Below, in pieces: positions 50,150 through 59,955 of a stretch of DNA of 64,000 bases. The stretch is taken from positions 1 to 64,000 of the forward strand of contig JANYDW010000066.1 in NCBI GenBank assembly GCA_025363455.1, in the 5' to 3' direction. Source of the DNA: Oleiharenicola sp. GTDB taxonomy: Bacteria; Verrucomicrobiota; Verrucomicrobiia; Opitutales; Opitutaceae. Numbering within the stretch: position 1 is the stretch's first letter; the number at the start of each line of letters is the position of its first letter. The notes under the pieces are model-generated. The model did no database searches. It had not been told where the DNA came from and saw only the letters and a program-made list of their open reading frames with translations. The position numbers and the translations under genes were made by a program.

Positions 50150-51283
50150 ATGATCCTCGCCCTCGAAAGCTCCTGCGACGAAACCGCGGTCGCCGTCCTC
50201 GACCCGGCGGTCGGTCTCACGGGCGAATGGGTGCATAGCCAGATCGCCCTGCACGAGGCCTACGGCGGAGTCGTGCCTGACCTCGCCAGCCGGGAGCACC
50301 TCGCCCATTTTGGCCCGCTGTTACAGCGGGCCCTGGCCACGGTGCGGCCGGAGCAGGTGACGAAGATCGCCGTGACCAACGGTCCGGGCCTTGCGGCGTG
50401 TCTCGCGATGGGTTTGGCCACGGCCAAGAGCCTCGGGCTCGCCTGGCGCGTGCCGGTCGTGGGCATTAATCATCTGCGGGCCCACGCCTTCTCGCCCTTC
50501 ATCGCTCTGCACGCGACGAATCCCTCGGCCTTCGACGCGGAGTTCGCAAAACTTCTTCCCCATCTCGGCCTGTTGGTCTCGGGAGGCAACACCGCCTTGT
50601 TCTCCCTCGACGAGTCGCGCCGCATCACCTTGCTCGCCTCCACGATGGACGATGCCGCCGGTGAAGCCCTGGACAAGGGAGCCAAGCTGCTCGGGCTCAG
50701 CTATCCCGGCGGGCCGCAGGTGGAGAAGCTGGCGGCGACGGGCAACCCGACGGCCTTTGCCTTCCCCAAAGCCGTCGCTCAGCGCTCCACGCTCGAGTTC
50801 AGTTTTTCCGGCTTGAAGACGAGCCTGCGCTATCAGTTGGAAAAGATGGCGCCGGAGGAGATCGAACATCGCAGGACCGACCTTTGTGCCAGTTACCAGG
50901 CGGCGGTCTTCGAAGCCTTGGTGCGGAAGTCACAGCTCGCGCTGGAGCGCGGTTTTGGAGGGCGGGATCTCCGAATCCCGCCTTCTTCCGACGGCGCCAC
51001 TGATGCAAGGCGGGGTTCGGAGACCCCGCCCTACAGCGAGACAGTTCCCTATCGCAGTTTTGGCCTGTCCGGTGGCGTGGCGAACAACCAGACGCTCCAG
51101 ACGAAACTCGCGCAGGTTGCGAAGCAGATCGATGTGCCGTTCCTTCGCGCACAAACCAAGCACACCGGCGACAACGCCGGGATGATCGCCTTCGCCGCCT
51201 GGGCTGAGCGTGAGTCGGGCGGGGTCAATGAGTCCGGGCTCGCCCTCGAGATCGCCCCGAGCCTGCCGCTGGCGCAGCTGTAG
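50150..51283 (+). CDS. tsaD: tRNA threonylcarbamoyladenosine transferase TsaD with a repeat insertion
   Basis: The 377-residue enzyme transfers threonylcarbamoyl to A37 of tRNA with TsaE and TsaB. Features are LALESSCDETAVAVL at the start, the metal ligands in NHLRAHAFSPF, LLVSGGNTALF, FSFSGLKTSLRY and GGVANNQTLQ, then the metal-binding Asp in KHTGDNAGMIAFAAW. An in-frame segment of about 27 residues (about 270-296) is encoded by a REP-like pair (50957-51035) in a surface region before the GGVA motif. The TAG stop is the TAG in the GTAGG of another REP pair. Confidence 0.96.
   Translation: MILALESSCDETAVAVLDPAVGLTGEWVHSQIALHEAYGGVVPDLASREHLAHFGPLLQRALATVRPEQVTKIAVTNGPGLAACLAMGLATAKSLGLAWRVPVVGINHLRAHAFSPFIALHATNPSAFDAEFAKLLPHLGLLVSGGNTALFSLDESRRITLLASTMDDAAGEALDKGAKLLGLSYPGGPQVEKLAATGNPTAFAFPKAVAQRSTLEFSFSGLKTSLRYQLEKMAPEEIEHRRTDLCASYQAAVFEALVRKSQLALERGFGGRDLRIPPSSDGATDARRGSETPPYSETVPYRSFGLSGGVANNQTLQTKLAQVAKQIDVPFLRAQTKHTGDNAGMIAFAAWAERESGGVNESGLALEIAPSLPLAQL
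50957..51035. repeat. REP-like pair in frame within tsaD
   Basis: It runs from GGAGGGCGGGATCTCCGAAT to GGAGACCCCGCCCTAC. The palindrome is complete, so the copy is young, yet it is read through by tsaD without a stop. Confidence 0.85.
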
Positions 51284-51357
51284 GGCGGGATCGCTGTTCC
51301 CGCCTGCTTGCACCCCGCCATATCACGCTCGTGGCGGGATCAGCGATCCCGCCCTAC
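51280..51357. repeat. REP inverted pair providing the tsaD stop
   Basis: It runs from GTAGGGCGGGATCGCTGTTC to GATCAGCGATCCCGCCCTAC. Bases 51281-51283 (TAG) are the stop of tsaD. Confidence 0.88.
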
Positions 51358-51434
51358 AGTTTCAGTCACACCTGGCTTGCCGGGTCGCCAGTCATACGCA
51401 TTGCGAATTGGCCGGCCGTGGCTAGTCTGCGCGC

Positions 51435-52310
51435 ATGTTACCCCGCAAAACCCTGCCCCTGTTCCTCGTCCTGCTGGCCATGTCTGCCGTCGCCCAGCAG
51501 GATTATTCCAAGGTTGAGATCAAGGCGACCCAAGTCTCCGGCAATGTCTACATGCTCGAGGGTGCGGGCGGCAACATCGGGGTCTGCGTCGGTCCGGACG
51601 GCATCCTGATCGTGGACGACCAGTTTGCCCCGCTGGCCGACAAGATCACCGCCGCGCTGGCGCAGCTCAACCCCGGCAAGCTTAAGTACGTCGTCAACAC
51701 CCACCACCACGGAGACCATACGGGGGGCAATGCCGCGTTTGCGACCCGCGACGCGACGATCATCGCCCATAGCAACGTGCGGGTGAACATTGCCAAGGAT
51801 CCGAAAGCACCCGCCGCGGCCCTTCCGGTGATCACGTTCACGAACGGCGCCTCGTTGTTTTATAATGGCGAGGAGATCACGGCGACCTTTTACGGCCCGG
51901 CCCACACCAACGGGGACAGCGTGATCCGGTTCACCAAGGCCAACGTGATCCACATGGGGGACCAAATGATGACGGACCGGTTTCCGTACATTGATTTCAG
52001 CAACGGCGGGGACCTCGATGGCCTGATTGCCAACTGGAAGACCATCATCGCCAGTGCCCCGGCCGACGTGAAGCTCATCCCGGGCCACGGCCGGCTGGCG
52101 ACGCTCGACGACCTGAAGGCGGCTCTCGCCGTCGTGGAGGAATCAGCCGCCGGGATCCGCAAGGGCATGGCAGAAGGGAAGACGCTCGAGCAGCTCAAGG
52201 CGGAAGGCCTGCCCGAGAAGTTCAAGAGTTGGGGCAGCGGGTTCATCAACCCTCACCGCTGGATCGAGACGATCTACAATCAGTCGCACAAGGACGTGCC
52301 GAAGGTGTAA
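51435..52310 (+). CDS. Secreted metallo-beta-lactamase-fold hydrolase
   Basis: The 291-residue protein has a signal peptide (about residues 5-20, ending AVAQQ). The zinc motif is NTHHHGDHTGGN (about 93-104); the further ligands are in HTNGDS, GDQMMTD and PGHGR. The family includes hydrolases of many substrates, and quinoprotein-relay type secreted members resemble this one in spacing. Whether it acts on beta-lactams cannot be told from these motifs and is not likely. Single gene. Confidence 0.88.
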   Translation: MLPRKTLPLFLVLLAMSAVAQQDYSKVEIKATQVSGNVYMLEGAGGNIGVCVGPDGILIVDDQFAPLADKITAALAQLNPGKLKYVVNTHHHGDHTGGNAAFATRDATIIAHSNVRVNIAKDPKAPAAALPVITFTNGASLFYNGEEITATFYGPAHTNGDSVIRFTKANVIHMGDQMMTDRFPYIDFSNGGDLDGLIANWKTIIASAPADVKLIPGHGRLATLDDLKAALAVVEESAAGIRKGMAEGKTLEQLKAEGLPEKFKSWGSGFINPHRWIETIYNQSHKDVPKV

Positions 52311-52327
52311 ACGGAGCAGGTCGTCGG

Positions 52328-52381
52328 GTGGGGGGCGGATTCCGCTCCGCGCCGCGGCGGTGAGCGGAGTCACCGCCCTAC
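52328..52381. repeat. REP inverted pair providing the uvrA stop
   Basis: It ends GAGCGGAGTCACCGCCCTAC; the CTA at 52378-52380 is the TAG stop codon of minus-strand uvrA. Same family as at 11021 and 7168. Confidence 0.85.
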
Positions 52382-55300
52382 CTTTTTAGCTTCTCGCGGA
52401 GATACGGGGCAGTTGGGCTCTGCTTGATCTTTAACAGCCCTTGTAGCGGGCCTTGGTAGATGATCTCTCCGCCGTGGGGTCCGCCACCGGGGCCAAGTTC
52501 GAGAATGTAGTCGGCTTCGGCGAGGAGATCGAGGTGGTGCTCGATGACGACTACGGTGTGACCTTGGTCCACGAGGTTGTGCAGGACCTTGATCAGCTTC
52601 TCGCAATCGCTGAGATGCAGGCCGATGGTCGGCTCCTCGAGCAGGTAGAGATTGCGGATGGTGATATTGCGCGAGCGTTCCTTGTAGCTCTGCAGGCCCT
52701 TGGTCAGCTCGGTGACGAGCTTGAGCCGCTGGGCCTCGCCGCCGGAAAGAGTCGGACTGCTTTGCCCGAGCGTGAGGTAGCCGAGGCCGCAATCGACCAT
52801 GAGTTTGCACACCTGCGAGAGCTGTGAGTGGAAGTCGAAGAACCCAGCGGCCTCGTCGAAGGTCAGCTGCAGCACCTGCCCGATGTTTTTCCCCCGCCAC
52901 GTGATGTCGGCCAGTTCGGGACTGTAGCGCGAGCCGCCGCAGGCATCACAGGGCAGGTAGGAATCGGCCATGAACGCCATCTCGAGCTTGATGCGGCCGG
53001 CGCCCGAGCAGGTCTCGCAGCGCCCACCCGCGGTGTTGAAGGAGAAGCGTCCGGCCGTGTACCCGCGCATCTTGGACTCGGGCAGGGTGGTGAAGAACTG
53101 GCGGATCAAGTCGAAGATACCGAGGTAGGTCGCCGGCGTGGAGCGGGGCGTCTTGCCGATGGGGGCTTGGTCGACCTCGATGACGGATTTGAAGCCTTGA
53201 GCGCCGCTCAAGGTTTCAAAGGGGAGGGAGGCTGGAGTCGGGAGACGGGAAGCGGATCGAGGCGAAGAGGACCGAGCAAGCTCGGCCCCTACATCGGAGG
53301 TGAAGCCGGATAGCCTTACGAATTCCTTGCCGGTGAGCTTGGCTTTCTTGTGCTTGATCGCGCAAGTGACGGCGGGATGGAGGATGTCCCGGAAGAGCGT
53401 GGACTTGCCCGCGCCGCTCGGGCCGCAGGCCATGATGAGCCGGCCCGGCGGCAGGCGGAGGGTTTGGCCGCGGAGGTTACGGTAGTTTATTTCCGTCAGC
53501 TGCAGGAAGCTTGTCTCTTGTAGGGGCGTGGCTTGACCACGCCCAATGCGGGCGCGCACAAGGCGCGCCCCTACAGGGTCGATCGGTCGATAGCTCCCAC
53601 GTAGCGGGTGCTTGATCCCCTTCGCTAAAAACAGGCCCGTCAGCGACGACGCATTCGCCTTGATCTCGGCGGGGGTGCCGTTGGCGAGAACTTCGCCGCC
53701 GTGGACACCTGCGCCGGGGCCTAGGTCGATGATCCGGTCAGCGCGGGCCATTAGCCCGTCATCGTGCTCGACGACGAGGAGCGTGTTGCCCTTGGCCTTG
53801 AGCGATTGAAGCGTGTCGATCAGGCGGTCATTGTCGCGGGCGTGGAGGCCGATGGAGGGTTCATCGAGGACATAGAGGACACCGCTGAGGTTCGAGCCAA
53901 GCTGGGCCGCGAGGCGGATGCGCTGGGCCTCGCCACCGGAAAGGGTCTCGGTGGGGCGCTCGAGGGAGAGGTAGTCGAGGCCGACGTGGGCGAGGAATTT
54001 CAGGCGCTCCTCGATCTGGGGCACAATATCCTGCGTGATCAGTTTGGAGCGGGCGTCGAGCTGCAGGTTGCGCAGGGTGGCGATGAGCTGCTCGGGGACG
54101 AGGCGGAGCAATTCTGGCAGGGAGATGGAAGAATCCTGTAGGGGCGCGGCTTGAGCGCGCCCTTGGGCGCGCACGAGGCGCGCCCCTACATTGCCCTTGG
54201 TTTGCTTCAAAGGCAGTCGGACCGCCCGCGCGATGCGGTTCAGGCGTTCACCGTGGCAGGTGGGGCAGGTTTTGCCCTGCGAAGCAGGGTCGTCGGGATC
54301 AAAGGATCGCAGCGCGTCGGCCACCTCGTCGGACATCTCCTCATCCTCGTCCGGCTTGAGCATCCAGTCGTAGATCCGGCCGTGGCCGCGGCAGGTCGGG
54401 CACCAGCCGCGCGGTGAGTTGAACGAGAACTGCTTCGGATCCAGCTCAGGGAAAGACTCGCCGCTGGCGATGTCGGTACGGGTGGTGGAGAACCAGGAGA
54501 GCGTTTCACCAGACGGAAGCACGATGAAACACGAACCTTTGCCCAGCTGGAGGGCCTTGTCCAAGGCAGATGACGGATGACGGATGACAGAGGACGGTGT
54601 TGGACTGGAGGCGGACGCACCCGAGCGCGGCGCGTTAGGGACAACGCGCCCTACCTTTAAGTCCGCGACGACGACCTCAATGTCATGCTCCTTGTAGCGG
54701 TCGAGTTTCTGGAAGGTGTCGGTGCGGAGCAGGCGGCCGTCAGCGCGCATCAGCTCATAGCCCTGTTTCTCGATCCACTTGGCGATCGGCTCGTGGTGGC
54801 CCTTGCGGCCGCGGATCAGGGGGGCGCACAAGTAGAGGTGCTTGGCTTTTTTTGCCTTGGGCGAGGCGAGAGTCTTTTCCAAGAGTTGTTTCAACTGGCT
54901 TGGGGAGAGGGGTGTGACCGGCCGGCCGGACTCGGGATGATGCTGGATGCCGGCGCGAGCATAGAGGAGTCGGAGGTATTGCGCTACCTCGGTGATGGTG
55001 GCGACGGTGGACTTGCGTGAACCGCGGGTGATGCGCTGCTCGATGGCGACGGTGGGCGGAATGCCGGTCAATCGGTCAATGTCGGGGCGAGGCAGCTGCT
55101 CGACGAATTGCCGGGCATAGGGGGACATTGATTCCATGAACCGGCGCTGGCCCTCGGCAAAGATGATGTCGAAGGCCAGGGTTGACTTGCCCGAGCCGGA
55201 GACGCCCGTGACGACCGAAAGCTGCCGGTGCGGAATCGAGACGCTGATGTTCTTCAGGTTGTTCTCCCGCGCGCCGAGGACTAGGAGCGAATCGGAAACC

Positions 55301-58300
55301 TGAGACTTGAAACCTGAGACCTGAGGATTGTAGGGGGCGGGATCTTCGGCGGCGATCAGTTCGGCCCGCAGGGACGCGGGTCCTCCAAGGGCTTCGCGGA
55401 GGAAGGGCGCGGTGGCAGTGTTTGTGGCGGCGATGTCCTCGGGGGTTCCCTCAGCGACGATCTTGCCGCCGTCGGCCCCGGCCTCGGGGCCGACCTCTAT
55501 GATCCAGTCGGCCGACTTCAGCACGTCGAGGTTGTGCTCGATCACGACCACGCTGTGCCCACGGTCCACGATTCGCTGGAGTACCTCCAGCAGGCGTTTC
55601 ACGTCATGGCGGTGGAGGCCGGTGGTGGGCTCATCGAGGAGGAGCAAAGCTCCTCCCGGTGAAACCTGAGCCGGCCCCGCAGGAGCTGGGCTCTCCACGG
55701 CCCGCAGAGACGCGGGCCCTCCAGAATTGGCCGCATAGTCGGAAAGATAACGGACCAGCTTGAGACGCTGGGACTCGCCGCCGGAGAGGGTGTTGAGAGG
55801 CTGGCCGAGGGGCAGGTAACCCAGGCCGACGGCGTCCAGCGAGGCGAAGCGATTGAGAATAGGCACCTGCGCGGAAAAGAATTCGAGGGCCTCGGAGATA
55901 GTCGTGTGGAGGAGGTCGTCCACGGACTTGCCATTCCACTGGATGGCGAGCACCTCGGGCTTGAAGCGCCGACCCTCGCAGATCGGGCAGGGCACGAAGA
56001 CATCGGAGAGGAATTGCATCTCGACGCGCTCGCTGCCGAGGCCCTGGCAGTGGTCGCAGCGGCCCTCGCCGCTGTTGAAAGAGAAGCTGGAGGCGCTGAA
56101 GCCGGCCTCCTGGGCCGCGGGTGTCGCGGCGTAGAGCTCGCGGATGAAGTCCCAGGCCTCGCAATAGAGCGCGGCGTTGGACCGGGGCGTGCGACTGAGC
56201 GGCGATTGGTCCACGAGGACGATCTCGGAGAAGGCGGCAGAGGTCGGTTGGTTTGCCTCCGGTTCTTGTAGGGGCGCGGCTTGACCGCGTCCCTGGGCGC
56301 GCACAAGGCGCGCCCCTACATGGTCGGTCACTGTGATGGAGGCGATTTCGGCCGGGTCCTCGGTCATCTGGCTGCGCTGGGAGAGCAGGCCCTGGTGGAT
56401 GACGTTGTCGAGCAGGGTGGACTTGCCGGAGCCGGAGACACCCGAGAGGCAGACGAGGCGCTGCAGAGGCAGTTGAAAGCTGAGATCCTTGATGTTGTGT
56501 TTGGACACCGAAGTGAATCGAAGCCAGCTCGTCTGTCTCGATTCATGATTTACGATTGATGATTTACGATTTGAAGAAACGACGGGGCGACGCTGAGCCG
56601 GCAAGTCGATGCTCTGCCGGCCGGAGAAATAGGCGCCGGTGATGCTTCGCGGGGAACGCAGCATGCCACCGACGGTGCCTTGGAAGACGATCTCGCCGCC
56701 GCGCGCGCCGGGCTCAGGGCCGACTTCGATCACGTGATCAGCCGCGCGGATCATGGCCTCATCGTGCTCCACCACGACGACCGTGTTGCCCGTGTCGGTG
56801 AGCGTGCGGATGATGCCAAGCAGGCGGTCGATGTCCCGGGGGTGCAGTCCGACCGATGGTTCGTCGAGGACGAAGAGCGTATCCACGAGCGAGGTCCCGA
56901 GACAGGAAGTGAGGTTGACGCGCTGGACCTCGCCGCCCGAGAGGGTGCGTGAGGTGCGGTCGAGCGTCAGGTAGCCAAGCCCGACCTGCACGAGGTACCG
57001 GAGGCGAGTGACGATGGAGTCGTGGGCGAGGTCGCGCTGGTGGAGCGATGAGTCGGATTTATCGCGACCAAGGTCGCTCCCACAGGAACGGACCAAATCC
57101 AGCAATTTGCCGACGGGAAGTTGGTAGAGTTGGGGCAGCGTATGATTCTGCCATTTCCAGCACAATGCCTCGGGCTGGAGACGGGCGCCACCGCACTCGG
57201 GGCACTGGTTGTAGGACCGATACCGCGACAGGAAAACCCGCACGTGCATCTTGTAGGTCGTTTTCTCGAGATAGCGGAAGAACCCTTTCAGGCCGTACCA
57301 GTATTTCGGCCAGGCCTTGGTCTCGCCATCGTAGCCCGGGGACCCGTCGATGATGAAAGCCTTCTGCTCGGCGGTGAGCTGGGCGAAAGGGACCTTGGTC
57401 GGGAGACCGAGTTTCCTGGCGAACTGCAGGAGGTCTTTCTTCGACTCGCCGTAAACCTCGCCTTCCCAGGCCCGGATGGCGCCGTCCTCGATGGAGAGCG
57501 AGTGGTCGGGAATCGCCAGGCGGTAGTCAATATCGATGACCCGGCCGAAGCCCCGGCACTTCGGGCAGGCTCCGAGCGGGGAGTTGAAGGAGAACATCCC
57601 TGGTGTGGCTGGGCGGAAAGTACGGCCGGTCTTCGGCGAGTGCAGGCCGCGGGAGAAGTGGCCGGCGGGAGAAAAGAGCCCGGAAAAAGCAGGTCGGGGT
57701 TTATCCCCGACATCGGGGGATTCAGTCGGGCGTAAAGCCCGACCTACATTCTGCGGCGCAAACAAAAACACCTCGCCTTTGCCGAAGTGCAGGGCGGCTT
57801 CGCAGGCCTCGAGGAAGCGGGGCTTGTTGTCGGTGGAAATCAGGAGGCGGTCCTGGATGACGAAAATGAACGTCGAACTCTCAACGCCCAACTTTGAACG
57901 CTCAAGTCTCGAACCCGAAGAGAGAACTTCGAGCAGATCCTCAATTTTGGCGAGTTCGAGAGATGGCTCCTTGAACGTTGAGCGTTCAGCGTTGGGCGTT
58001 GAACGTTGTGCCGCAGGCACCAAAACGCGGGTATAGCCCTGGCTCTTGATGCTGGTGAGAACCTCGGCCCACTTGAGATTGTCGGGCTTGGCGATGCGGA
58101 AGCAGAGCAGAAGGGTCGCGGCGGGACGAGCGGCAAGGGTCTTGGCCCAGATGGTCGCTGGGGTGTCGTCCTCGACCTTCTCGCCGGTTGCAGGGTCGTA
58201 GCACGCGGCGACATGGCTGAACCAGACTTTGAAAAAATCGGTCAGCTCGGTCATGGTGCCGATGGTGGAACGGGAGGTTTTGACGGTGTTGGTTTGCTCG

Positions 58301-58587
58301 ATGGCGATGGACGGGCGGATGTTTTCCACCGAGTCGACCTTCGGCTTGTCGAGGAGGTCGAGGAACTGCCGGGTGTAGGCGCTGAAGGTCTCGACGTAGC
58401 GGCGCTGGCCCTCGGCGTGGAGGGTACCGAAGACAAGCGAGGACTTGCCCGCACCGCTCAGGCCGGTGACGACGATATATCGACCCAGCGGCAGATCGAG
58501 GTCGAAGCCCTTGAGATTATTCTGCCGGACGCCGCGCAGGCGGATGGATTCGGGGGCTGAGCTGGGCGGAGTCGGCACGGCAGGCAC
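52378..58587 (-). CDS. uvrA: Double-length UvrA excision repair ATPase with many in-frame repeat insertions
   Basis: The 2,069-residue protein is two UvrA units fused head to tail. It has four Walker A motifs (GLSGAGKSS at 42-50, then GVSGSGKST near 720 and near 1120, GPSGAGKST near 1715), four LSGGE signatures and four CxxC-type zinc sites (CPKC/CPEC, CDHC/CPIC, CPTC/CPTC, CETC/CDAC). UvrA finds DNA damage and loads UvrB. At least eleven segments inside it are repeat-derived and in frame: about residues 192-240, 281-299, 502-512, 669-686, 757-774, 955-979, 1068-1099, 1310-1342, 1467-1483, 1672-1689 and 1767-1791. All lie between or at the edges of conserved motifs. The stop codon lies in a REP element. 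Confidence 0.96.
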   Translation of the reverse strand: MPAVPTPPSSAPESIRLRGVRQNNLKGFDLDLPLGRYIVVTGLSGAGKSSLVFGTLHAEGQRRYVETFSAYTRQFLDLLDKPKVDSVENIRPSIAIEQTNTVKTSRSTIGTMTELTDFFKVWFSHVAACYDPATGEKVEDDTPATIWAKTLAARPAATLLLCFRIAKPDNLKWAEVLTSIKSQGYTRVLVPAAQRSTPNAERSTFKEPSLELAKIEDLLEVLSSGSRLERSKLGVESSTFIFVIQDRLLISTDNKPRFLEACEAALHFGKGEVFLFAPQNVGRALRPTESPDVGDKPRPAFSGLFSPAGHFSRGLHSPKTGRTFRPATPGMFSFNSPLGACPKCRGFGRVIDIDYRLAIPDHSLSIEDGAIRAWEGEVYGESKKDLLQFARKLGLPTKVPFAQLTAEQKAFIIDGSPGYDGETKAWPKYWYGLKGFFRYLEKTTYKMHVRVFLSRYRSYNQCPECGGARLQPEALCWKWQNHTLPQLYQLPVGKLLDLVRSCGSDLGRDKSDSSLHQRDLAHDSIVTRLRYLVQVGLGYLTLDRTSRTLSGGEVQRVNLTSCLGTSLVDTLFVLDEPSVGLHPRDIDRLLGIIRTLTDTGNTVVVVEHDEAMIRAADHVIEVGPEPGARGGEIVFQGTVGGMLRSPRSITGAYFSGRQSIDLPAQRRPVVSSNRKSSIVNHESRQTSWLRFTSVSKHNIKDLSFQLPLQRLVCLSGVSGSGKSTLLDNVIHQGLLSQRSQMTEDPAEIASITVTDHVGARLVRAQGRGQAAPLQEPEANQPTSAAFSEIVLVDQSPLSRTPRSNAALYCEAWDFIRELYAATPAAQEAGFSASSFSFNSGEGRCDHCQGLGSERVEMQFLSDVFVPCPICEGRRFKPEVLAIQWNGKSVDDLLHTTISEALEFFSAQVPILNRFASLDAVGLGYLPLGQPLNTLSGGESQRLKLVRYLSDYAANSGGPASLRAVESPAPAGPAQVSPGGALLLLDEPTTGLHRHDVKRLLEVLQRIVDRGHSVVVIEHNLDVLKSADWIIEVGPEAGADGGKIVAEGTPEDIAATNTATAPFLREALGGPASLRAELIAAEDPAPYNPQVSGFKSQVSDSLLVLGARENNLKNISVSIPHRQLSVVTGVSGSGKSTLAFDIIFAEGQRRFMESMSPYARQFVEQLPRPDIDRLTGIPPTVAIEQRITRGSRKSTVATITEVAQYLRLLYARAGIQHHPESGRPVTPLSPSQLKQLLEKTLASPKAKKAKHLYLCAPLIRGRKGHHEPIAKWIEKQGYELMRADGRLLRTDTFQKLDRYKEHDIEVVVADLKVGRVVPNAPRSGASASSPTPSSVIRHPSSALDKALQLGKGSCFIVLPSGETLSWFSTTRTDIASGESFPELDPKQFSFNSPRGWCPTCRGHGRIYDWMLKPDEDEEMSDEVADALRSFDPDDPASQGKTCPTCHGERLNRIARAVRLPLKQTKGNVGARLVRAQGRAQAAPLQDSSISLPELLRLVPEQLIATLRNLQLDARSKLITQDIVPQIEERLKFLAHVGLDYLSLERPTETLSGGEAQRIRLAAQLGSNLSGVLYVLDEPSIGLHARDNDRLIDTLQSLKAKGNTLLVVEHDDGLMARADRIIDLGPGAGVHGGEVLANGTPAEIKANASSLTGLFLAKGIKHPLRGSYRPIDPVGARLVRARIGRGQATPLQETSFLQLTEINYRNLRGQTLRLPPGRLIMACGPSGAGKSTLFRDILHPAVTCAIKHKKAKLTGKEFVRLSGFTSDVGAELARSSSPRSASRLPTPASLPFETLSGAQGFKSVIEVDQAPIGKTPRSTPATYLGIFDLIRQFFTTLPESKMRGYTAGRFSFNTAGGRCETCSGAGRIKLEMAFMADSYLPCDACGGSRYSPELADITWRGKNIGQVLQLTFDEAAGFFDFHSQLSQVCKLMVDCGLGYLTLGQSSPTLSGGEAQRLKLVTELTKGLQSYKERSRNITIRNLYLLEEPTIGLHLSDCEKLIKVLHNLVDQGHTVVVIEHHLDLLAEADYILELGPGGGPHGGEIIYQGPLQGLLKIKQSPTAPYLREKLKR
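53219..53290. repeat. Heptad repeat plus palindrome in frame within uvrA
   Basis: Units GGGAGGG, AGGCTGG, AGTCGGG, AGACGGG, AAGCGGA are followed by the palindromic GGACCGAGCAAGCTCGGCCC. Together they add about 25 residues. Confidence 0.7.
53520..53574. repeat. GTAGGGGCG palindrome in frame within uvrA (copy 1)
   Basis: It runs from GTAGGGGCGTGGCTTGACCA to AAGGCGCGCCCCTAC. On the coding strand it encodes [20 protein letters not shown], nearly the same peptide as the other two copies. Confidence 0.88.
54138..54189. repeat. GTAGGGGCG palindrome in frame within uvrA (copy 2)
   Basis: It encodes [19 protein letters not shown], the same frame and orientation as copies 1 and 3. Confidence 0.88.
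54560..54660. repeat. Heptad repeat and palindrome in frame within uvrA
   Basis: Units GATGACG, GATGACG, GATGACA, GAGGACG (54567-54596) are followed by the short palindrome GCGCGTTAGGGACAACGCGC; about 33 residues result. Confidence 0.7.
55290..55390. repeat. Heptad repeat and GGCCCGCAGGGACGCGGG half-palindrome in the UvrA fusion linker
   Basis: Units CTGAGAC, TTGAAAC, CTGAGAC, CTGAGGA (about 55300-55328) and a half-palindrome at 55362-55386 lie where the first UvrA unit joins the second. Confidence 0.7.
55650..55724. repeat. GGCCCGCAGAGACGCGGGCC repeat in frame within uvrA
   Basis: It encodes a Gly/Pro/Ala/Ser-rich peptide (begins [14 protein letters not shown]) between an ABC signature and its Walker B strand. 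The same GGPASLRA peptide comes from the copy at 55362-55386. Confidence 0.75.
56268..56319. repeat. GTAGGGGCG palindrome in frame within uvrA (copy 3)
   Basis: It encodes [19 protein letters not shown]. Confidence 0.88.
56535..56577. repeat. Heptad repeat in frame within uvrA
   Basis: Units GATTCAT, GATTTAC, GATTGAT, GATTTAC, GATTTGA. Strikingly AT-rich in a GC-rich gene; encodes [15 protein letters not shown]. Confidence 0.78.
57052..57085. repeat. REP core in frame within uvrA
   Basis: Contains GCGACCAAGGTCGCTCCCAC, on the coding strand GTGGGAGCGACCTTGGTCGC, close to the REP consensus of Pseudomonas-type elements. Confidence 0.65.
57691..57747. repeat. GTAGGTCGGG REP pair in frame within uvrA
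   Basis: The pair runs from AGGTCGGGGTTTATCCCCGA to AAAGCCCGACCTAC, the same family as at 22000 and 28221. Encodes [19 protein letters not shown]. Confidence 0.85.
57868..58012. repeat. Inverted heptad repeat in frame within uvrA
   Basis: Arm one has units CGTCGAA, CTCTCAA, CGCCCAA, CTTTGAA, CGCTCAA. Arm two has TTGAACG, TTGAGCG, TTCAGCG, TTGGGCG, TTGAACG. About 48 residues of uvrA are encoded here, the longest of the insertions. Confidence 0.82.
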
Positions 58588-58690
58588 TGAATGGTGACGA
58601 ATCAGCGGAATGCAAACCGGCAGGGACGGCAGCCGCAGATTGCTGACATGACGCTGTCAGGAGTGACTTTCGCGTAGGCGCGATAGCGCG

Positions 58691-58822
58691 GTAGGGACGG
58701 ACCGCCGGGCCGTCCGCGAATACCTTTCGGCGCGCCCAGCGGTCGCGCCCTACCGGGTCGGGTAGTCCCACGAGCCCGACCCTCCAGCGTCGATCCCGGC
58801 CCGCAGAGACGCGGACCCTCCA
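58691..58822. repeat. REP pair and two further palindromes upstream of uvrA
   Basis: A pair from GTAGGGACGGACCGCCGGGC to CAGCGGTCGCGCCCTAC (58691-58753), a hairpin with GGGTCGGG and CCCGACCC arms (58756-58785), and a GGCCCGCAGAGACGCGGACC half-palindrome (58797-58822) fill the 241-base gap between the glycosyltransferase gene and uvrA. Confidence 0.8.
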
Positions 58823-58828
58823 CCAAAC

Positions 58829-59914
58829 TCACCCCTTGGTCAGATCCCGGAAGAGATTCAAATGGGCCTGGACCTGCCGCTCGGGCACAAAATGCGACTG
58901 GGCGTGCCGGCGGGCGTGTTCGGCGAAGCGTTTGCGTAGGGCCGGTTCGCGGATGAGACGATCCAGCGCCACAACAAAGGCGGCCTGCTCGAGATTCTTG
59001 ATCAGGTAGCCGGATCGATCAGGCGCGAAACATTCTCCGACGCCCACGATGTCGTAGGCGACGGCGGGTAGACCGTGGAGCTGGGCCTCGATGAGGTAAT
59101 TGGACAACGACTCGCTCTGGGAGGTCAGGACGGCGAGGTCGGCGGCGAGGTAGAGCGGGGTAGGTTCGGGTTGGTAGCCGAGGAACTTTACCCGTCCGCC
59201 CAAGCCGAGGTCATGGGCGAGGCGCTCGCATTTCTTCCGTGTCGGTCCCTCGCCGGCGAACCAGAGCTGCCAGTCGACGTAGCCAGGCAGCCGGGCGCAG
59301 ATCTCGATCAGCTCTCGCTGGTTTTTCCAAGGCCGGAACATGGCGACGTTGAGCAGGACGACCGTGCTGGGATTGGCGCCGTGGTACCGGCGCAACGCCA
59401 GGTTGCGCGTGGCGGTGTCGTCGGTGAAGCGGAGCACGGGATTGTGGATGACCGTGACCTTGTGGCCGGGGATGTCGTGGGCGTCCGTGATGACCCGCTT
59501 GGCCACATGGCTGTTGGCGATGATGTGGCGGCAGAGCCGCAGCGAGCGCACGAAGAGCATGGGCAGAACCTTGCCCGTGCGCATGGTGCAGATGACGGCT
59601 GCCCGGGGCAGGCGCGACTGGATGAAGCCCGCATAGCAGTTGGCCATGCGGCCCATGCAAAGCACGAGGTCGGGGGCGGCCTCCTCGGCGGAGCGCAACA
59701 ACCGCGGGGCGAACCAGTCGAGGCGCGTGTCGAAGGGTTGCAGCGACCGGAAGGCGAAGGGCTGTTGTTCGCCGTCGAGTTCCAACACACCGCGCGGCCG
59801 GAAGGTGAGGAGAGTGACCTCGTGCCCGGCCTTGGCGAACGCCGTGGCCATGAAGACCGACTGGCGCTCGGTGCCGCCGCTGCGGAGGTAGTCTTGGACG
59901 ATGAGAATTTTCAT
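58829..59914 (-). CDS. Family 4 glycosyltransferase
   Basis: The 361-residue GT-B fold enzyme begins MKILIVQDYLRSGGTERQSV, with the glycine-rich acceptor loop. The C-terminal half has NVAMFRPWKNQREL, FAGEGPTRKKCE, KFLGYQPEPTPLYLAADLAVL and the donor-site stretch SQSESLSNYLIEAQLHGLPAV with the E-x7-E pattern. It transfers a sugar from a nucleotide donor to a surface glycan; neither sugar is predictable. The frame can be extended 14 residues upstream to a TTG, but the family starts at this ATG. Divergent from the holin-like gene. Confidence 0.9.
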   Translation of the reverse strand: MKILIVQDYLRSGGTERQSVFMATAFAKAGHEVTLLTFRPRGVLELDGEQQPFAFRSLQPFDTRLDWFAPRLLRSAEEAAPDLVLCMGRMANCYAGFIQSRLPRAAVICTMRTGKVLPMLFVRSLRLCRHIIANSHVAKRVITDAHDIPGHKVTVIHNPVLRFTDDTATRNLALRRYHGANPSTVVLLNVAMFRPWKNQRELIEICARLPGYVDWQLWFAGEGPTRKKCERLAHDLGLGGRVKFLGYQPEPTPLYLAADLAVLTSQSESLSNYLIEAQLHGLPAVAYDIVGVGECFAPDRSGYLIKNLEQAAFVVALDRLIREPALRKRFAEHARRHAQSHFVPERQVQAHLNLFRDLTKG

Positions 59915-59955
59915 TGCTCCGCAGGGGGGTGCGGCAAAAGTCACGCCATCATTCA

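Noticed and set aside
51435-52310. Beta-lactam resistance gene
   Set aside because: The zinc motif is that of the whole metallo-hydrolase superfamily; nothing specific to beta-lactamases is visible.
52378-58587. Repeats in uvrA as a CRISPR array or assembly error
   Set aside because: Spacing is irregular, the units belong to different families and the reading frame is open throughout with all four ATPase modules intact.
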